This document shows positions 44,472 through 57,868 of a stretch of DNA of 64,000 nucleotides, in pieces. Both the position numbers and the translations under genes were made by a program. Each line of letters starts with the position of its first letter. Within the stretch, counting starts at the first letter, position 1. Source of the DNA: Polytrichum commune (lineage: Eukaryota > Streptophyta > Polytrichopsida > Polytrichales > Polytrichaceae). The stretch covers positions 5,582,001-5,646,000 of the forward strand of contig OX485809.1 of assembly GCA_950295325.1 (NCBI GenBank), in the 5' to 3' direction. The notes under the pieces are model-generated. The model did no database searches and was not told the DNA's origin. It saw only the letters and a program-made list of their open reading frames with translations.

Positions 44472-45151
44472 CCGGAGCGTACATGACCCTCATTTGGGCA
44501 CTTCTAAACTCCACATCAATGAAAGGGGAGAAATTTAAGCCAACTCAGTCCCTATCCTTGTTATTATTATTATTATTTTTTATCATCAACCGGTTGTTCA
44601 TTGTAATGCTTCGGTTATTCCTTTTTTATTTGGTCTTTGTCTCTTAGAATAGGTCATTTTCCAATATATGGTTTGGTTCATGTCCTAGAGTTTTGGGAAA
44701 ATGAACCGTCTCATATGTAACTAGTTCTCCCTCGTTTGACACTCCGTATATAAGTAGTTGTGGTTGTTGGATCATGGTGGGATTCAAATCCTTTGTAATG
44801 ACATACACATGCATATGAGGTTACCTTCACGAATAAGGTTGCCTCTTTACCCATGCAAGCTACCTTTGGTCAAAACCTTGTTACAAAAACTTATAACTTT
44901 TGTTTATTCATCCGTATAGGAACCACAGTAACAATAAAGTCATGTCCTAAATTGGTATTGTGGTAGTAAAATTTTCAAAATAGTGTGGAAAGTCGCTTAA
45001 TTCAAGTGAGGCAACAATTGTAGTTAGCTTAGCAATTAGGAATCGTGAAGATAGTTGTCTCAAGTTCTACAATTGGAGTTGTAATCCACAACTTATAAAA
45101 GGTGTGATGTAGATAATTGTACGGGCCACACTGATTGTGAAAACCCCACAC
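44472..45151. other. No gene seen; (ATT)n at 44567
   Basis: Spacer with a short (TTA)n run and no supportable feature. Confidence 0.4.
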
Positions 45152-45724
45152 TAAGGGGCACTTTATATTAGGGCCCATTTCTAGGGCCCATTTCCAAACC
45201 CTAGGCATCAACCAATGAGAGTGCTTACATTGCCCAAATGGGCCCTAATATGGACCCAAGGGCTTTATATTGAGAGTCGGCCCACTTCTCCTAAATCTTA
45301 CGTGGCGGGTGACATGGCGGCGTTTTGGAGGGAAAGAAATGGACCGATGCCAAAAAATTGGGTCGAGGGTTTATGGAGACCCACTTCGCACCTTCGGCCT
45401 ACTTCACCCAACTTCCGTCATATAGTCATTTATGACTTTATGACTTTATGACTTTAGTTCAAGCAAGGGCATAATTCATTTAAGCCCAAGTGGGCTGTGG
45501 ATTGGGCCTTACAATATAAAGTCCCTAGGCCCATTTGGAAAGCCCACTTTAAAGTAGAATTTCCAATTTGGGCCCTACAAGTGGGCCTATGGACTTTATA
45601 TTGCAAGGCCCACTCTACGGTCACTTTGTAAAGTAGGGCTAAAGTTAAGGCCCACTTCAAGTCTAAGTGGGCTCAACTCCAAATGGGCCCAACTCCAAAT
45701 GGGCCCTAATATAAGTGCCCCTAA
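45152..45724. mobile_element. PIF/Harbinger-like element with perfect TAA target duplication
   Basis: The body 45155-45721 starts GGGGCACTTTATATTAGGGC and ends with an inverse that lacks one T, flanked by TAA (45152-45154 and 45722-45724). The interior is rich in short inverted GGGCCC/CTTTATATTG motifs, so it can fold extensively. There is no transposase. Confidence 0.75.
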
Positions 45725-46224
45725 TTGTTCATGTGAAACCAACTGGTTGTTTTGATGTGACTATTTACAAGATCTATGTGAACATTGAGCCCATGCGGCT
45801 TACAAAAATTATTTTTGTTTGTGTGTAAATAATTAGTGTGGAGTTTAACATAAATCATACTCATATAATAACATTGACTTCATTGATATAATTGCATGTG
45901 TTTCAAATAATTATAAAATTAATTGATCAAACTCCACACTAATTGCAATTTATGTTCATAAATAGTGTGTCATGTGAAAACATGGTATGGTAGACCAATG
46001 TTATCTTCCCACTTGCTTCATTTGCAGTCGATGCATACATATATTATAATTTGTGCTGAAAATGACTCCAAATATCATGTAGAATAACAACAACAACAAC
46101 AATAATAATAACCAACGTCAGGCAATCCGACGTGAATTTGAGCTCATTGGCCTTACCTTGCTTAACAATCCTCTTGATGCAGGGTGGGGTATACTGCCTA
46201 CTTTGCAGTGGGTGGGGCTCTTGA

Positions 46225-46372
46225 CTTCCGGTCACATATGGCTTCACACTACACTTGAGGGTCCGTGACCACACTACATGGTTTTGGAGGTGTGTTGGGA
46301 TGGCCTTTGGACACTTTCTTTTGGGCTCTCACAATTAATTGGTCACGGCTCTCGGCTCGTGTGTGAAGTGGC
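46225..46372. mobile_element. Right-end fragment of the 39792-40663 family
   Basis: Shares ttcacactacacttg, tttggacact, cttttgggct, ggctcgtgtgtgaagtg with 40570-40663 in the same order. It has an extra insert of about 40 bp in the middle. The left terminal repeat is absent. Confidence 0.6.
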
Positions 46373-49300
46373 CTTGAGCTCCGGTTAGAAACCAAGTTTG
46401 TCACCAGCTAGTCAACCGTTTCCGGCATGTAACCAGGACGGGCCAACAAGTTTCGACACCGGCTCCATCTTGCGGGCCCAGTATCCTAAAATCTGTGGTC
46501 ACATGCCTCTTCCCATGGTGGGCCCTCAAGTGCGGCCTGGCCCCTTGCATCACCTCCATAAATTCAACATGGGACAAACTTACAAAGCTTGCTACCCAAG
46601 GCAAATTTCTACGTCTTATGAGGATGTCTGCCCTTATTATTCTGTAAAATATCATATTCTATGCTCTATTTGGTTCTTTGTCTATGCACCTTACATAAAG
46701 ACATTAACACGTAAAAGTTGCTAGTCGAATATAGGGAGAAATCTTACAATAATTGACCTTCATGTAGATAATATTCTAACATGATGTTGATCTTTAATTC
46801 CTACGTGTCAATGAGGCCCAACCCGGGCACGTTCATGGACAAATGGGTATGTGTATTCAAACCTCCAATTTGAGCTAATTTTTCAAAATTAGTCTTATAT
46901 AAATTTATCTCAATCTTCAACTGTGCTTTCCAAATCGGTTAAATACCTTAATGTTATCGAGGACGTGGTGTTAAAATACACTTATGACAGTTGACACTAA
47001 AGATGGGTGCCTTACTCATATAAACATACACACACATTGTTCTTTTATGAACGTTTTGGAGTGATACTACTACCTATAAAGTAGAAAGTGGTATAATAGT
47101 AATGGTGCCCAAAAAATCACAGTGTTAATACCCCTCTCATCCAAGTATTCCATATACTCCTCAACTCCTTATTGAAGGCGAAGAACATCATATTACAAAA
47201 TCTAAATATGTAAAATAAAAAATGTTTCTATGGATTCAAAATCATCATAAACATCTCCAAAATCATAAAATGGATGATTAACATGTTACAGTCAAATATG
47301 CCCATATTTAGGTACACATATTCAATATCATCCTTACTAGATTCCATCACTCCACTCATTGTCTCCATTTCTGCTTTTTGAAAAAATTATAAAAGAACAA
47401 GGTTTTTCTTCATCGCAGATTGGAAAGAGTTATGATGGGTGCAACAAAGATGCCCTACGGATTAGTTTCCATGCAGGCTACTCACCCACCATATTTTAGT
47501 GGAAATATGGATTCCATTTGATATTGTACTCAACAACTTATGTACGTAATAAGTACGGAGGTGATACGCTTTCCCCTTGAATCTATGATGTGAGGGTATA
47601 CGTCAAGTATCTTGGTATAAATACGAGTGCATGACATCAAAAGTTATTGACACGAGACAACTTGGAAAATTCGTGCACAATTAAATTAAAGGCCAACATC
47701 CTCATAATAGGGCATCATGCTATGATGACAAAGCCTCCTATTAATAACTATCACCAAAACTCCAAACTCTTTTCCTCTTCTAGAAAGGCCAAAGATGTGG
47801 TGGGCTTCAAGGACCTGTTGAGCAATGAATGTATGGATGGGTTGTCCATAGATGCATGAATGTATTTACACCGAGAATTATTATTCCATGTCAAGTTTCA
47901 TGTTAGCTAAGTTCTCGTTCAATAATCCACACATATTGAAAACTTGAGTTGAGTTCCAAACCCCAAGTTTATGAAAATTAACACAAATCTATTCAAGCAT
48001 TTTTAATGTTAAACTTACCATACACAAAGAGTGGTGTTGAGCTCTTAAAAACTGGTTTTTTGGTTTGTCATATTAGGATGGGTGGGCCGACTTAGGTTTG
48101 TGTAGGTTGATTCCGGATATTTAAGAGAGCGGGTCCCATAAGCATACCCTATTATATATCTTAGATTTCTCTCAAAGTTTGAGAGGTGGAAAGAAGGAGG
48201 TCCCAAATGCTTCTCCCAACTTTCAAAGTAGGCTCTCTAGTACACAACAAGCTAATGGGCTCTAAATAGAATGTTGTCTCAAAACAAGGATCAAACCCAT
48301 GGTTTCATCTCTCTTCGAGTGACTTTACATATAACTCAATTATCTTGAAGTTGTCGATGGGAGTCCAAAAGCGGATGACTCGTGTTCAAATAAGCGTTAG
48401 CAATTATGTTATAAGCAATGTTGGTCTTGTAGTAGGTAAATGCTTGGTATGAAACAATCAACATCAACAATGGTACGTATCAAAGAACCTACTTTGGGTA
48501 TCAAAATTGTATGACCATTCATATATTGACATTTGATGGGTATGTCAAGGTGTGAGAATCTTTGCATACTTTGCTATTATAATCTTTCTAAACCATATTG
48601 ATACTAGGGTGGTTTTACATAGGTACAAAGATTCTTGTACGGTATATACACCTGAATAGTATAAAAATGGAGAAATACTACCAATTACTCATACCTTGCT
48701 TGTAGCAAAGAAAAGTGAAAGCCTTATTATAGACACAAGAATCATCTAAAGAAATGATACTCAACCAACTTTGGTTACAAGCTTCTCATCAAATGAATCC
48801 AAGAATCAATTACCATGGTCCCATGGTAGTTTAGGTAAATCGTAGTCAAATGATTAATTTATTTTCAAGGTTTTAGTTCAACAATTACTATTTTGCCTCC
48901 AGATATTCACTTCCCTATTACAAAAACTGGGATATTTTGACAACAATAATTTTAAAATTAGATACAATTTCCCAAACAATGTAATTAACGTTGAAACTGC
49001 CATGGCACTACGGGAAGGGTCCTAGAGGGTCAATGGGGTGTTCAAAATGGATGGAAAAGCAAGTGAGTCCATAATGGGTAAGGTATTGTGACATAAATTC
49101 TCCCGCATATGAAGGATCTTTCCACATGGATGTCTTTCGGGAAGTATGTATTGGTAAGGGAGGCAAACAACATCTTTTTGTTGTGTCCTTAGGGGCCACA
49201 TCCTTCCATGTTGCTCCAACTTTCAGCTTTTGTAGGTTTAGCTAGAATTTGTGGAAGAGAAAGAAAGTGTGCAAAGAAGATGCAATCACGTGTAGCTAGT

Positions 49301-51831
49301 GGCACGCTTTGACCGATCAATTTTGCAAGTGAAAATTCAAGAGCAATAATTGCATGGGAGCCTCTATTGCAAGTGCGAGGAAATAAAACATCTACCGTAC
49401 CATAGGGTGGGTTGACTTTATGATCCAATACCAAAGAAGCTCCAAAATCAAGTGATCCTAGTGGTTGAGAGCAAACTTTTGGACCCAAGGAGTTTTCATT
49501 AGGGTTTGGGTCCAAAGTATGATAAAAGGAAGTGGTGCTATTGTGTCTTCACTTTGTTGGCAAATCTTAGTAGTCCTTACTCAAGAAAACATCCTTGTAG
49601 TTTGAGAAATAAATCCGCAAATCTGAAAGTAAGGTCCATTGAGGGGTGTTTTGTACTTGAAATTTCATGGATTCAAACACTAGTGTAAATCCATCCTTAT
49701 AATGTTGTTAGGACATCTCCACTATTGCCGTTGCATCTCCTTTCATCATTATTTTAAAGGGAGCGAAAGCATAACAATCATCACAACATCTCCCTCCACA
49801 TTTAGAGGGACTCAAACTAAAAGCACATATTAATAATTTATGAATATAGAGAGTCATCTACCCTAGTCAAGCATCTTCCAATGTTACATTATGTTTTCTT
49901 CATAACATTGCATGCTTTACATTAACCTTTACTTTCTTACTTTGTAAATATCAATACACATGCATTATTTTGTACACATTTTAGGATGAAACATGCCCAT
50001 GACAATGTCATGAGGGAGGTTAGAGGCCTCATAGTGTCATATACCTATTTAGGTTATGTCCAAGATCTTGTAATTTACGTTTTTTTGTTTTTTGTACTGG
50101 GTTGGTGGTGTCTTTGCCATCATAATTCAAACACCCCTCACTTAGAACTCCACAAACTCCTCTAAGGTTCCTCCACCTCCACTTTGGAGTAGGAGTTTGT
50201 GGAAAATGATGTGGTGGAGAAGGGGTTGCCCCTGGGGCATCTCCAACTCAACCCCATAATAAACTCTGGAAGTTGTTAGTGGAGGGGGAGTTTAAAGGGG
50301 TTGGATGTCATGCTTGCAAAATGTCCACCATTGCTCCCCACCAAAATATATGGGGGCAATTTAACTAATTTCATATAACTAGAGGTAGACCAATCACATT
50401 AATTTTCCATGCAAGTAAAAGCTGCACTAACCAATATTATTAGGGTGGATGAAAACTACTGCGGGCCACACTAATTATACCCAAGATAGAAATAATGTGG
50501 ATCCAAGACCCCAAGTATGACCCTAATTTCTCTCGGAGACTTTTGACCAACACCTTTAGTACTAGAGTTCAAGGACAAAAGTGGCACAAAATGAAATAAT
50601 CATCCATATCAATCTCCTAAGTATGACCAACACTAACATGGGCCAAGGAGGTCGGCGTCCACCACAACATGTGATGGCAACGTTATGCCATACTCAAAGA
50701 TGTCTTGTCGGGTGGGGGCAGGGGGGGGGGTCAACAATGTACTCTAGGGTAAATTGTCATGGTTAATCCCCTTGGTTAACGATTAGGGCGATTGCATGAG
50801 AGATTGTTGATGGCGAAGTCGAGTGCCCATTTGAGCACTTAAGTAGTAGTCATCTTGGAAGTCAATTGCTTTTCATTAAAGGTATGCATGGGTAGGACAC
50901 GGAGGTGTGACACCCTCCCTATGGGTATATACGGGCCCCGTTGCCTTTTCCACTCTAGTGCACTTTGGTTGTGAAATCCCATTGTTATTCGAAGACTAAG
51001 ATGAGTTGGAGGGCCCCCATTGGGGGTTTGTCACTGTATTTTTCTAGAAATACATTACATTATATTATCCATTGCATACCATTGGGGGCATCCATGGTTG
51101 GTATATATTATATGGACAAGGGCAAAGCATTCTCGAACAATAATGGTTAAATTTGTGAAAAATTATTTCGAAATTGTTTTACATAGTATATTATTGCAAT
51201 GCCAATAGTTTAGGTGTATTTATAATAATATTTTGGGTATTAGCACTTATTTTGAAAATGTGACCATATTGTATTAATTTTGGTTTAGTGGCAATGATGG
51301 CAGATGAAGAGAATACACCACCAAAATCTCCATGTCGTCTGGATTTGGGTTTGGGGGGCCTCCAAGAAGGTTGTTAGGGTTGACTTCATAAAATATACTT
51401 GGAGATGATAACCAAATGCACTGAGGGGTAAACCACAACCCCATCATATATGGAGATGGCATGAAGTCCCAACATTCTTGTTAATCCCGTTGTCGTGATG
51501 TGTGTTAGTTAAGGGTCGAAACTTGGCAATTAGATGAGTTGGTAGAGTTTCTATATGTTAGTAAAATGATGTTAATATGGTCATATTCTTGTTTGTACCG
51601 TAGTAGTTGAAGACCGGTCTTAGTTTGAGGACCGGTCATAATTTAATAACCAATCTTAGTTTGAAGACCGGTCATAGTTTAATAATTGGGTAGGTTAAAG
51701 TTAGGTTAGGGTGGATTAAGGCTAAGTGGCGGCGGCGGCCGAGCCTTAGCTGCAAAGGGGTCTTAGTACCCTAACCCCAAAGGCTTTCTCTTGGCCAAGG
51801 GGGTCCAAATGAATGGTATTTAAGGGAGGGA

Positions 51832-51862
<31 letters not shown>

Positions 51863-52436
51863 CTTGGAGGTGTTCGCGTTTTGAAGCTTAGAGTGTGGGA
51901 GTTTCTTGAGAGTTAGAGAGTTGGAACTTCTTGAGGGTTTGAGAGTTTCCTTTAGTGTTTCTAGGCACTAGGGAGCTTGAGGGTGATGAGGTGATTAGAA
52001 GACGTGTGGAGAGATACTCGAGGCATAGTTGTATTTCTACACTTCATTTATAAAGAGTATATTTTGAAACTTGGTTAACTTGGTTTATACATATTAGATT
52101 ATAAACTTGATGTGAGAATTTAGAGAGATGTTTGGTGAGGTACTTCATGTGTATGTAAGTTTTGAAATATACTTAATAGTGGATGATGATTAGTTTAAAG
52201 GAAACCTCCATCAACCTACCACGTCTAGAAACTTCGTGTTTTCCGGACATCTCACAACAAATTACATGATACTGCTTCACAAATTGAGAAGGATTGTGGG
52301 TGGTTTAATTCTTAGGTATGTGGAGTGAACATGTAAGATGAGGATGTTCATCATGAGCTTGACTATTAAAACAATGTCCAAAAAGATGTTTGGATTATGG
52401 AAGGAGGTAAGCTATAGGAGTTATGGAGGTTGGTGC
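46373..52436. other. No gene recognised over 6 kb
   Basis: AT-rich DNA with short random frames. The longest is minus-strand 49189-49515 (108 codons), which has no recognisable motif. Repeats seen are (CTT)n at 51833-51865 and a local repeat at 51610-51695 built from GACCGGTC plus TTAGTTTGA or TAGTTTAATA. There is no supportable gene. Confidence 0.4.
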
Positions 52437-52862
52437 CATGAGGTCACGGGGAGGTCACTTCATTGTCAAGTTGACACCACGTGCGGACAAAGTTTGCTAC
52501 CCCTATATTACATGCCATATATAATTTTAAAAATTATGATATTTTTTCTACATATACATAACCATTGATAGTATCTTTTGTATACTTTTTTGAAAAATTT
52601 CGTCATCTTTATTTATTTTAGTAATTGTTTTAGTTCAATTCTGTGTCATTCTAGTTAGAAATGGTATGTTTTATGAAAAAAACAAATCATCAAATTTAGT
52701 TACCACTTTTATTTATGTCATAGGTACTATGTATATCTACTCATGAAAAAAATTTGATAAAATTTTGACCCATTTTGGTGGTGCAACTTACCAAAAGAAG
52801 ATTTTTTTTGGCCGCACGTGGTGTTCAACTTGACAATGGAGTGATCTACCCGTGCATGAGGT
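52437..52862. mobile_element. hAT-type MITE, copy 3 (410 bp), with perfect 8-bp target duplication
   Basis: The body 52445-52854 is nearly identical to the copy at 7012-7421 and is flanked by CATGAGGT at 52437-52444 and 52855-52862. Same orientation and terminal sequence (CACGGGGAGGTCACTTCATT). High identity to copy 1 suggests recent spread, while copy 2 is older. Confidence 0.95.
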
Positions 52863-54764
52863 TTGGGATTTAATATGGGTGCACCAAAGGAGGTTGATTA
52901 TGGGCACTTACACATGTGATTGTGCCATATGGTGCATGATGAGGTTATATTGGGTGGAGACATTGATTGGTCCGCCATCCCACATAATGGCACGGATTTA
53001 AAGGCGACACTCTTTGAATGGGTGATGCCAAGTGTTGTGCTATAGTAGAACAATATTCGTCAATTTCCATTGGCATGGCAACCTCCAACCAATCCTCAAG
53101 CGGTTCCATCCATCTTTGATTCCCCTAAGTCACATGTGATCAAATTGCGGGGACTGCATCCTCAAACCCGGTTGACAACATGGATTACAATATGTTGTTG
53201 GGTTACCTCTTAAAACACCTAGCATGCGACGAATAATCCAGGTGACATGACCACATGGACCCCACTTGGTTTGTCCACCATCTTTGCGAATAGATGTGGA
53301 GATGGCAAAGTGCAAGTTGGACTATAAACGGGAATTATAGTTGGTTTGATAGGAACACGTGAACAAAGTTTGAGACTTGAAGGCCCATATCAAGGAGTTG
53401 ACAAATATTATGGATGTACTTTATGAACACCAAAACTTATTAGGAGTGGCCAAGATTGATGGCGAAGGTGAAAACCTAGGGGACCAGGAAACACCACTGA
53501 CAATATATTGATGACAATGCGGGTTGATTACAACGTGGTATTTAATAGGAGCCTAGCACATGAAGGTCACTGCATGGGCATGTCACTGACAATATCATGC
53601 ACACAACACGCAAAAGGCACTGAGGGATGAAATTTAAAAATTGAGGAATCCGGCAAAGGAATGACATGCTCATCAATTAATTTTCACCTTGTGGCCATCA
53701 TTGGGATTCACGCATAGTGGCAACCTTCCACCTTGCATGCAACATGATCTTAGCATTGATTGGAATGCCAAATTTGATTTTGAATTCTAGTGGAAGAGTA
53801 CAATCTCCTTGTTCATCATGCAACCTCCAGGCATACCGACCTTGTTGTGGCCATGCATCCATGAGTGGATGAAGGACATGAGCCATTGCCTCATATGCTC
53901 AAATACTTGGGGACCCCAAGGTGATTGGACATTGGCCCTTATGGCCCATGGGCTTAAATGGGCTCATTTGACCCATTCCAATTTGTTGATACTTTACATG
54001 TTGCAATAATTACATCATCTGACATGCAAAGCCCTTTTATACCATTGTACGAGAAATATGGCACTCAATGGCAAATGCCTCCCAATTTTAAGTACAATCA
54101 CTCCTATACAGTACCGCCGTCACACTACAACGATTAGCCATGAATTTTACCTCTAGTCTTCTCATACTCCCCAACATTAATGGGGCATTTTTATATCGAG
54201 TCGTGATGGACCGTGTTGGTGAGACATGGTTGTTCGTATGAGGCCTTTAACCCCAATGTTACATTTATGAATCTAATGGTTATGTGATCGTAAGGGTGTT
54301 GCCACAAGAGCCCATTCCTAATGAGAAGACGGCTTGGGATGTGGAACACAAGATGGACATTGAAAGGTATGAGGCCAATGCCAGAATGAACTCCGCCATT
54401 GTGGGTGAGGCATCGTTCATTGAGCAAGCAAAATACAAGATATTGAATGAGTGTAAATACATCAACAACCTTATTGATGTGGAATGAATGCAATAGCTTG
54501 AGCATGCAACACGTACTTCGTCACTCAATTTCTATGCGGGGATTGGTTAGTGGGGATGACATGTGTACTTGTGCACAACTATGTATTGAGTGTAGTGCGT
54601 AGGTTTGTGGTTCACCAACGATATTATGTACAAGGTGAGGTGCCATACCCTTCAAGCACAAAATCCATCTATTGGGAGCTCGAGTTGCAGCCCAACCATA
54701 CAATTACCATCCGTAGTAGGATTAGAAGGCTATTGCTTATAACCACCGTTTCCTTCCCTTGGTT
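52863..54764. other. No gene recognised
   Basis: Open frames at 54284-54487 (plus) and 54191-54505 (minus) overlap each other, and neither has a known motif. The plus frame has a coding-like acidic composition (EKTAWDVEHKMDIERYEANA) but no supporting context. Confidence 0.3.
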
Positions 54765-55020
54765 CTAATCTTCCATTGTTCCCCTTGAAGCACTAATTAC
54801 CAAAGCCCTTACGTTGGTTTCCTCATTAGGCGACATCCTATCCCTCAACCCTAACAATTCACTTGATTCCGATGGTGTATCCCATGGTAGTCCAATAACC
54901 TCCAAACCCTCTACAATATGCGTGGTATCGTTAGATAGTTCAATAACCTCTACATCCTCTACATTATGCATAATATTGTCTGAAGGTTTAATAACCTCTG
55001 CATCCTCTGCATGGTATCAT
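54765..55020 (-). pseudogene. Minus-strand coding remnant with a 16-residue repeat
   Basis: A 48-bp unit occurs three times (starts near 54892, 54941 and 54988 on the plus strand). Read on the minus strand it gives EDAEVIKPSDNIMHNV, EDVEVIELSNDTTHIV and EGLEVIGLPWDTPSES, an acidic 16-residue repeat, followed by about 30 more residues to a stop. The frame closes upstream at a TGA within about 20 codons of the first repeat. I do not recognise the protein. Confidence 0.3.
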
Positions 55021-55149
55021 CTAAATCCATTGGTACTACATTTTGCTCAGGATGCACATGGCCATGAGGGTTAATAAAGTTATATTTTGACATATTGAAA
55101 TTTTTAAGTGCCGGTGTATCTGTATTTCTACGTTGTCTATACATGTCTG

Positions 55150-57465
55150 TGGGCGTAGATGTAGCGAGAGGAGCTGGACGCATCGTGACGCGTCCTCATT
55201 TCTGGTGGCCGTTGGTGACCGCCTCCGCCGGTCGTGTCGTTGGAAGGACACGCTCGTGTGGCGATGGGATCCCCACAGCATTCCCCCGCTTTTGCGTCGA
55301 ATTCCACCTTCTGCACTCCAGGTTTAGGTTTTTGGAGAGTCTCATCTTTTGTTGAGTGCCATACGGACGTCATGGCGCCGGCGATTTTGATGTGATAGTG
55401 TAGCTCTTTCGATTGTGACCACCACTCCTGTGGTACTGACCATTGGGACAGGGGAGAAATGGAGTTCGTGTTTCGCCACAAGAGGTTTTGGTTGCTTCGG
55501 ATTGTCTTGTTCCCGCGTCCAAACTCTGCTTGCCCTCCGTTTTCTCGGTTTCGGCGTCGATTCTCCGAGCGAGACGAGAGCACATGGAGTGTAGCAGCAC
55601 CTTGCAGATTGCGAATCGCGTTTCGGTGGAGTGTGAGTTGCAGAACTGGTTCGCATCCCAAGGGGTTTCTCAGGAAGGCGCCGCACGGGCGGTGCAACTC
55701 CTGGATAGGAGCACACTCCTCGCGCAGCCACGCCTGAGTCGTTGGAATCGGAGAGGCCAGTTTGGGGTGCAGGAACGCTGCCGCTATCTGTGGTACCGGC
55801 ACGCTGCCAGGATTCTTGGTTGGTGTGATCGCCGGAGGTTCCCCGACATTGTGACGGGCATCCTGCGTCAACACGTTTTTCCATCGCCTTGTGGGAGGGA
55901 TGAAGCGCCTCGCGAGGATGGCGAGGGGAGGGTCACAGCCGCCCATCATGCTCAACCGATCGCCACCGCGGCCGCTCGGCGCACCGCAGGTCAGTATTCT
56001 TGCGCCTATGCATGTGAGTTGCCAAAGTTGTTGTGGGAACTTGGGTATTAGGGTTCAACGAGCCTTGTGAGATTGTGCAAGCAGGGCGAGTCATTGACTA
56101 TTGCTTGGCCAATCTGTAGTTTGCGGTCATTTGTTGTGTGTAATGCCCCGATTGCTCACGAATCGACAACGGCTGGGCGATGAGCAGTCTGTGGCGATGA
56201 TCCAAAATGTCCATGGCGTCCGCACCCGTGTCTGTGAAGTCCGTAACGCACTTGGTGGCCTGTAATACATGATGTGAGAATTAGGGTGTTCCCTCGCATG
56301 TTTCTGATGCATTCATTGGAAACATTCGATCTGGGCTAAATGATAATACAATGGTGTTTGGTTTGTGGAAGTTGCTTTCGAACATGCTGCGTGTAAAAGT
56401 GGTAGTGTGCCTGCCCTCTTGTGTCATTGTCATGCGAACGGGTCGCGGAGGCATCCACTCCTATACTCATCATCCTGCATGATCGTTATTGGCGTGCGAA
56501 TGTTGGAGAATTCGGGCTTGTCGCTATGACCATGTGGTAGGAATTGGTTTGTAGAAACATGCTTCAATCGGGTGCTAACACAAACGTGTGAAAGGGATGA
56601 TGGTTTAATGAGAGCGGTAAACCTCAATTTCATGTTGCCGGAGGATTTTCATGCGAGCGCTGAGATTAATGAGGGGATTAGAGCAGCGCCAACCTCCTCT
56701 ACAAGTTTGCTGACCAGCAGGTATGCTAATTCTGTTTTTTATGTCGTGGGGACAAGATGAATTGTTTTAGTTTAATGGTAATCTATCACAACACAGTTAC
56801 CTTATATGCCCTCCAGGTGTCTATGGGTTAGTCATTAATCCGTCACACAATTCGTCACGGGAGATATCGCAGCTATCAAACAAAGCTCCCCGAGCCTGTA
56901 ATGGTCACCCAAGTGACATGGGCATTTGTGCGAATGTTTCGGTTTGCTGTGATTTCCAGTATAGCCTTAGATCTTGGACAGCTGACACAATGCGCTGGTT
57001 GGATCGATCGGTGTTGTGGACCAGCCGGGTTTGATGACCGGAGCACCCATCTTGCTAACAGCCTCTAAGGTGCACCATGACCGTTTCTTTACACCGCGAA
57101 CCATGACCGTTTCTTTACACCTGGTGCTACAGCGTGCACCGAACGCATTGGTAATTTTTAACCCTGTGGTGTTATTTGAGATGGGCGACGGTGGCCGAAC
57201 TGAGGCTGCCCAGCATGTCATGGGGCTGGCAGGAGATATGCCATGCGGAAGTCAACCTTCCTCTCACGGCGCCCGTGAGCAGAGCACCAACCCTGAGGCA
57301 GAGAAAGCCTTGGCAATGCAAGACCAAGGTACTTTCAAGCCTTTCCTCCTGCGCTTGCGGTGCACATTGAGGTGTGACAGTCATGGGTGCACTCTGTTGT
57401 GAGTTCGAAACTGCATCGGCCACCTCTGACACTTCACTTCCTGACTCTCGTGGCACGCGTTGCAG
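55150..57465. other. GC-rich segment with overlapping open frames, no gene resolved
   Basis: GC content rises sharply here. Long frames occur on both strands over the same bases (minus 55137-55955, 272 codons; plus 55443-56051, 202 codons), so at most one is real and GC content alone explains most of their length. Consensus-like donor sites on the plus strand (CAG/GTCAGT near 55988, CAG/GTATGC near 56719) hint at upstream exons of the piggyBac gene or a separate gene. Nothing could be identified by domain. Confidence 0.3.
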
Positions 57466-57868
57466 GTCGGGTTGGTCCCGTGCGGGTCAGGCCGGGATGG
57501 TGGGAAGGAGAATGTGGACCCGACACCGACACCGAAGCATCCTCGGTTGCCCAGGGCGAAGAAGGTAAGTTCCAATCTGGCGCACCCAAGTAGGGGAAGG
57601 TGGTGCGCATCGCTTTCGAGGATCAATGCTCAGACGTTGACTTTGACACTGATAAATGATGCTATGTGGCAATGTGTATTTTCGAGCGATGAGATTAGGC
57701 CGACAGAGGCGTGGCATGACTCTGATTTGCCTTGTCATTGGGAATTGTCTTTACTTGTATGTGAACTCGAGAATGTTGTTACAAAACAGGTCCTGGTTCG
57801 ACCCCGCAGCAACTTGGTTCATCCTCTTGGTGCTCAAACTCCCCGCTCTTATGATAACTATAATCCAG
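57466..57868 (+). CDS. Probable upstream exons, perhaps of the piggyBac-family gene
   Basis: Exon candidate one is 57466-57564, preceded by a good acceptor (cgttgcag) and followed by a perfect donor AAG/GTAAGT. It encodes 33 residues that include KENVDPTPTPKHPRLPRAKK, a basic low-complexity segment typical of nuclear proteins. Exon candidate two is 57790-57868, between acceptor aaaacag and donor CAG/GTGATT, encoding VLVRPRSNLVHPLGAQTPRS and further residues in phase. They lie 0.8-1.2 kb upstream of the transposase in the same orientation. I could not trace a continuous spliced frame from here to 58600, so membership in the same gene is inference. Confidence 0.35.

Noticed and set aside
55137-55955. 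A 272-codon minus-strand gene
   Set aside because: Plus-strand frames of similar length overlap it, GC content explains the open length, and no domain is visible.
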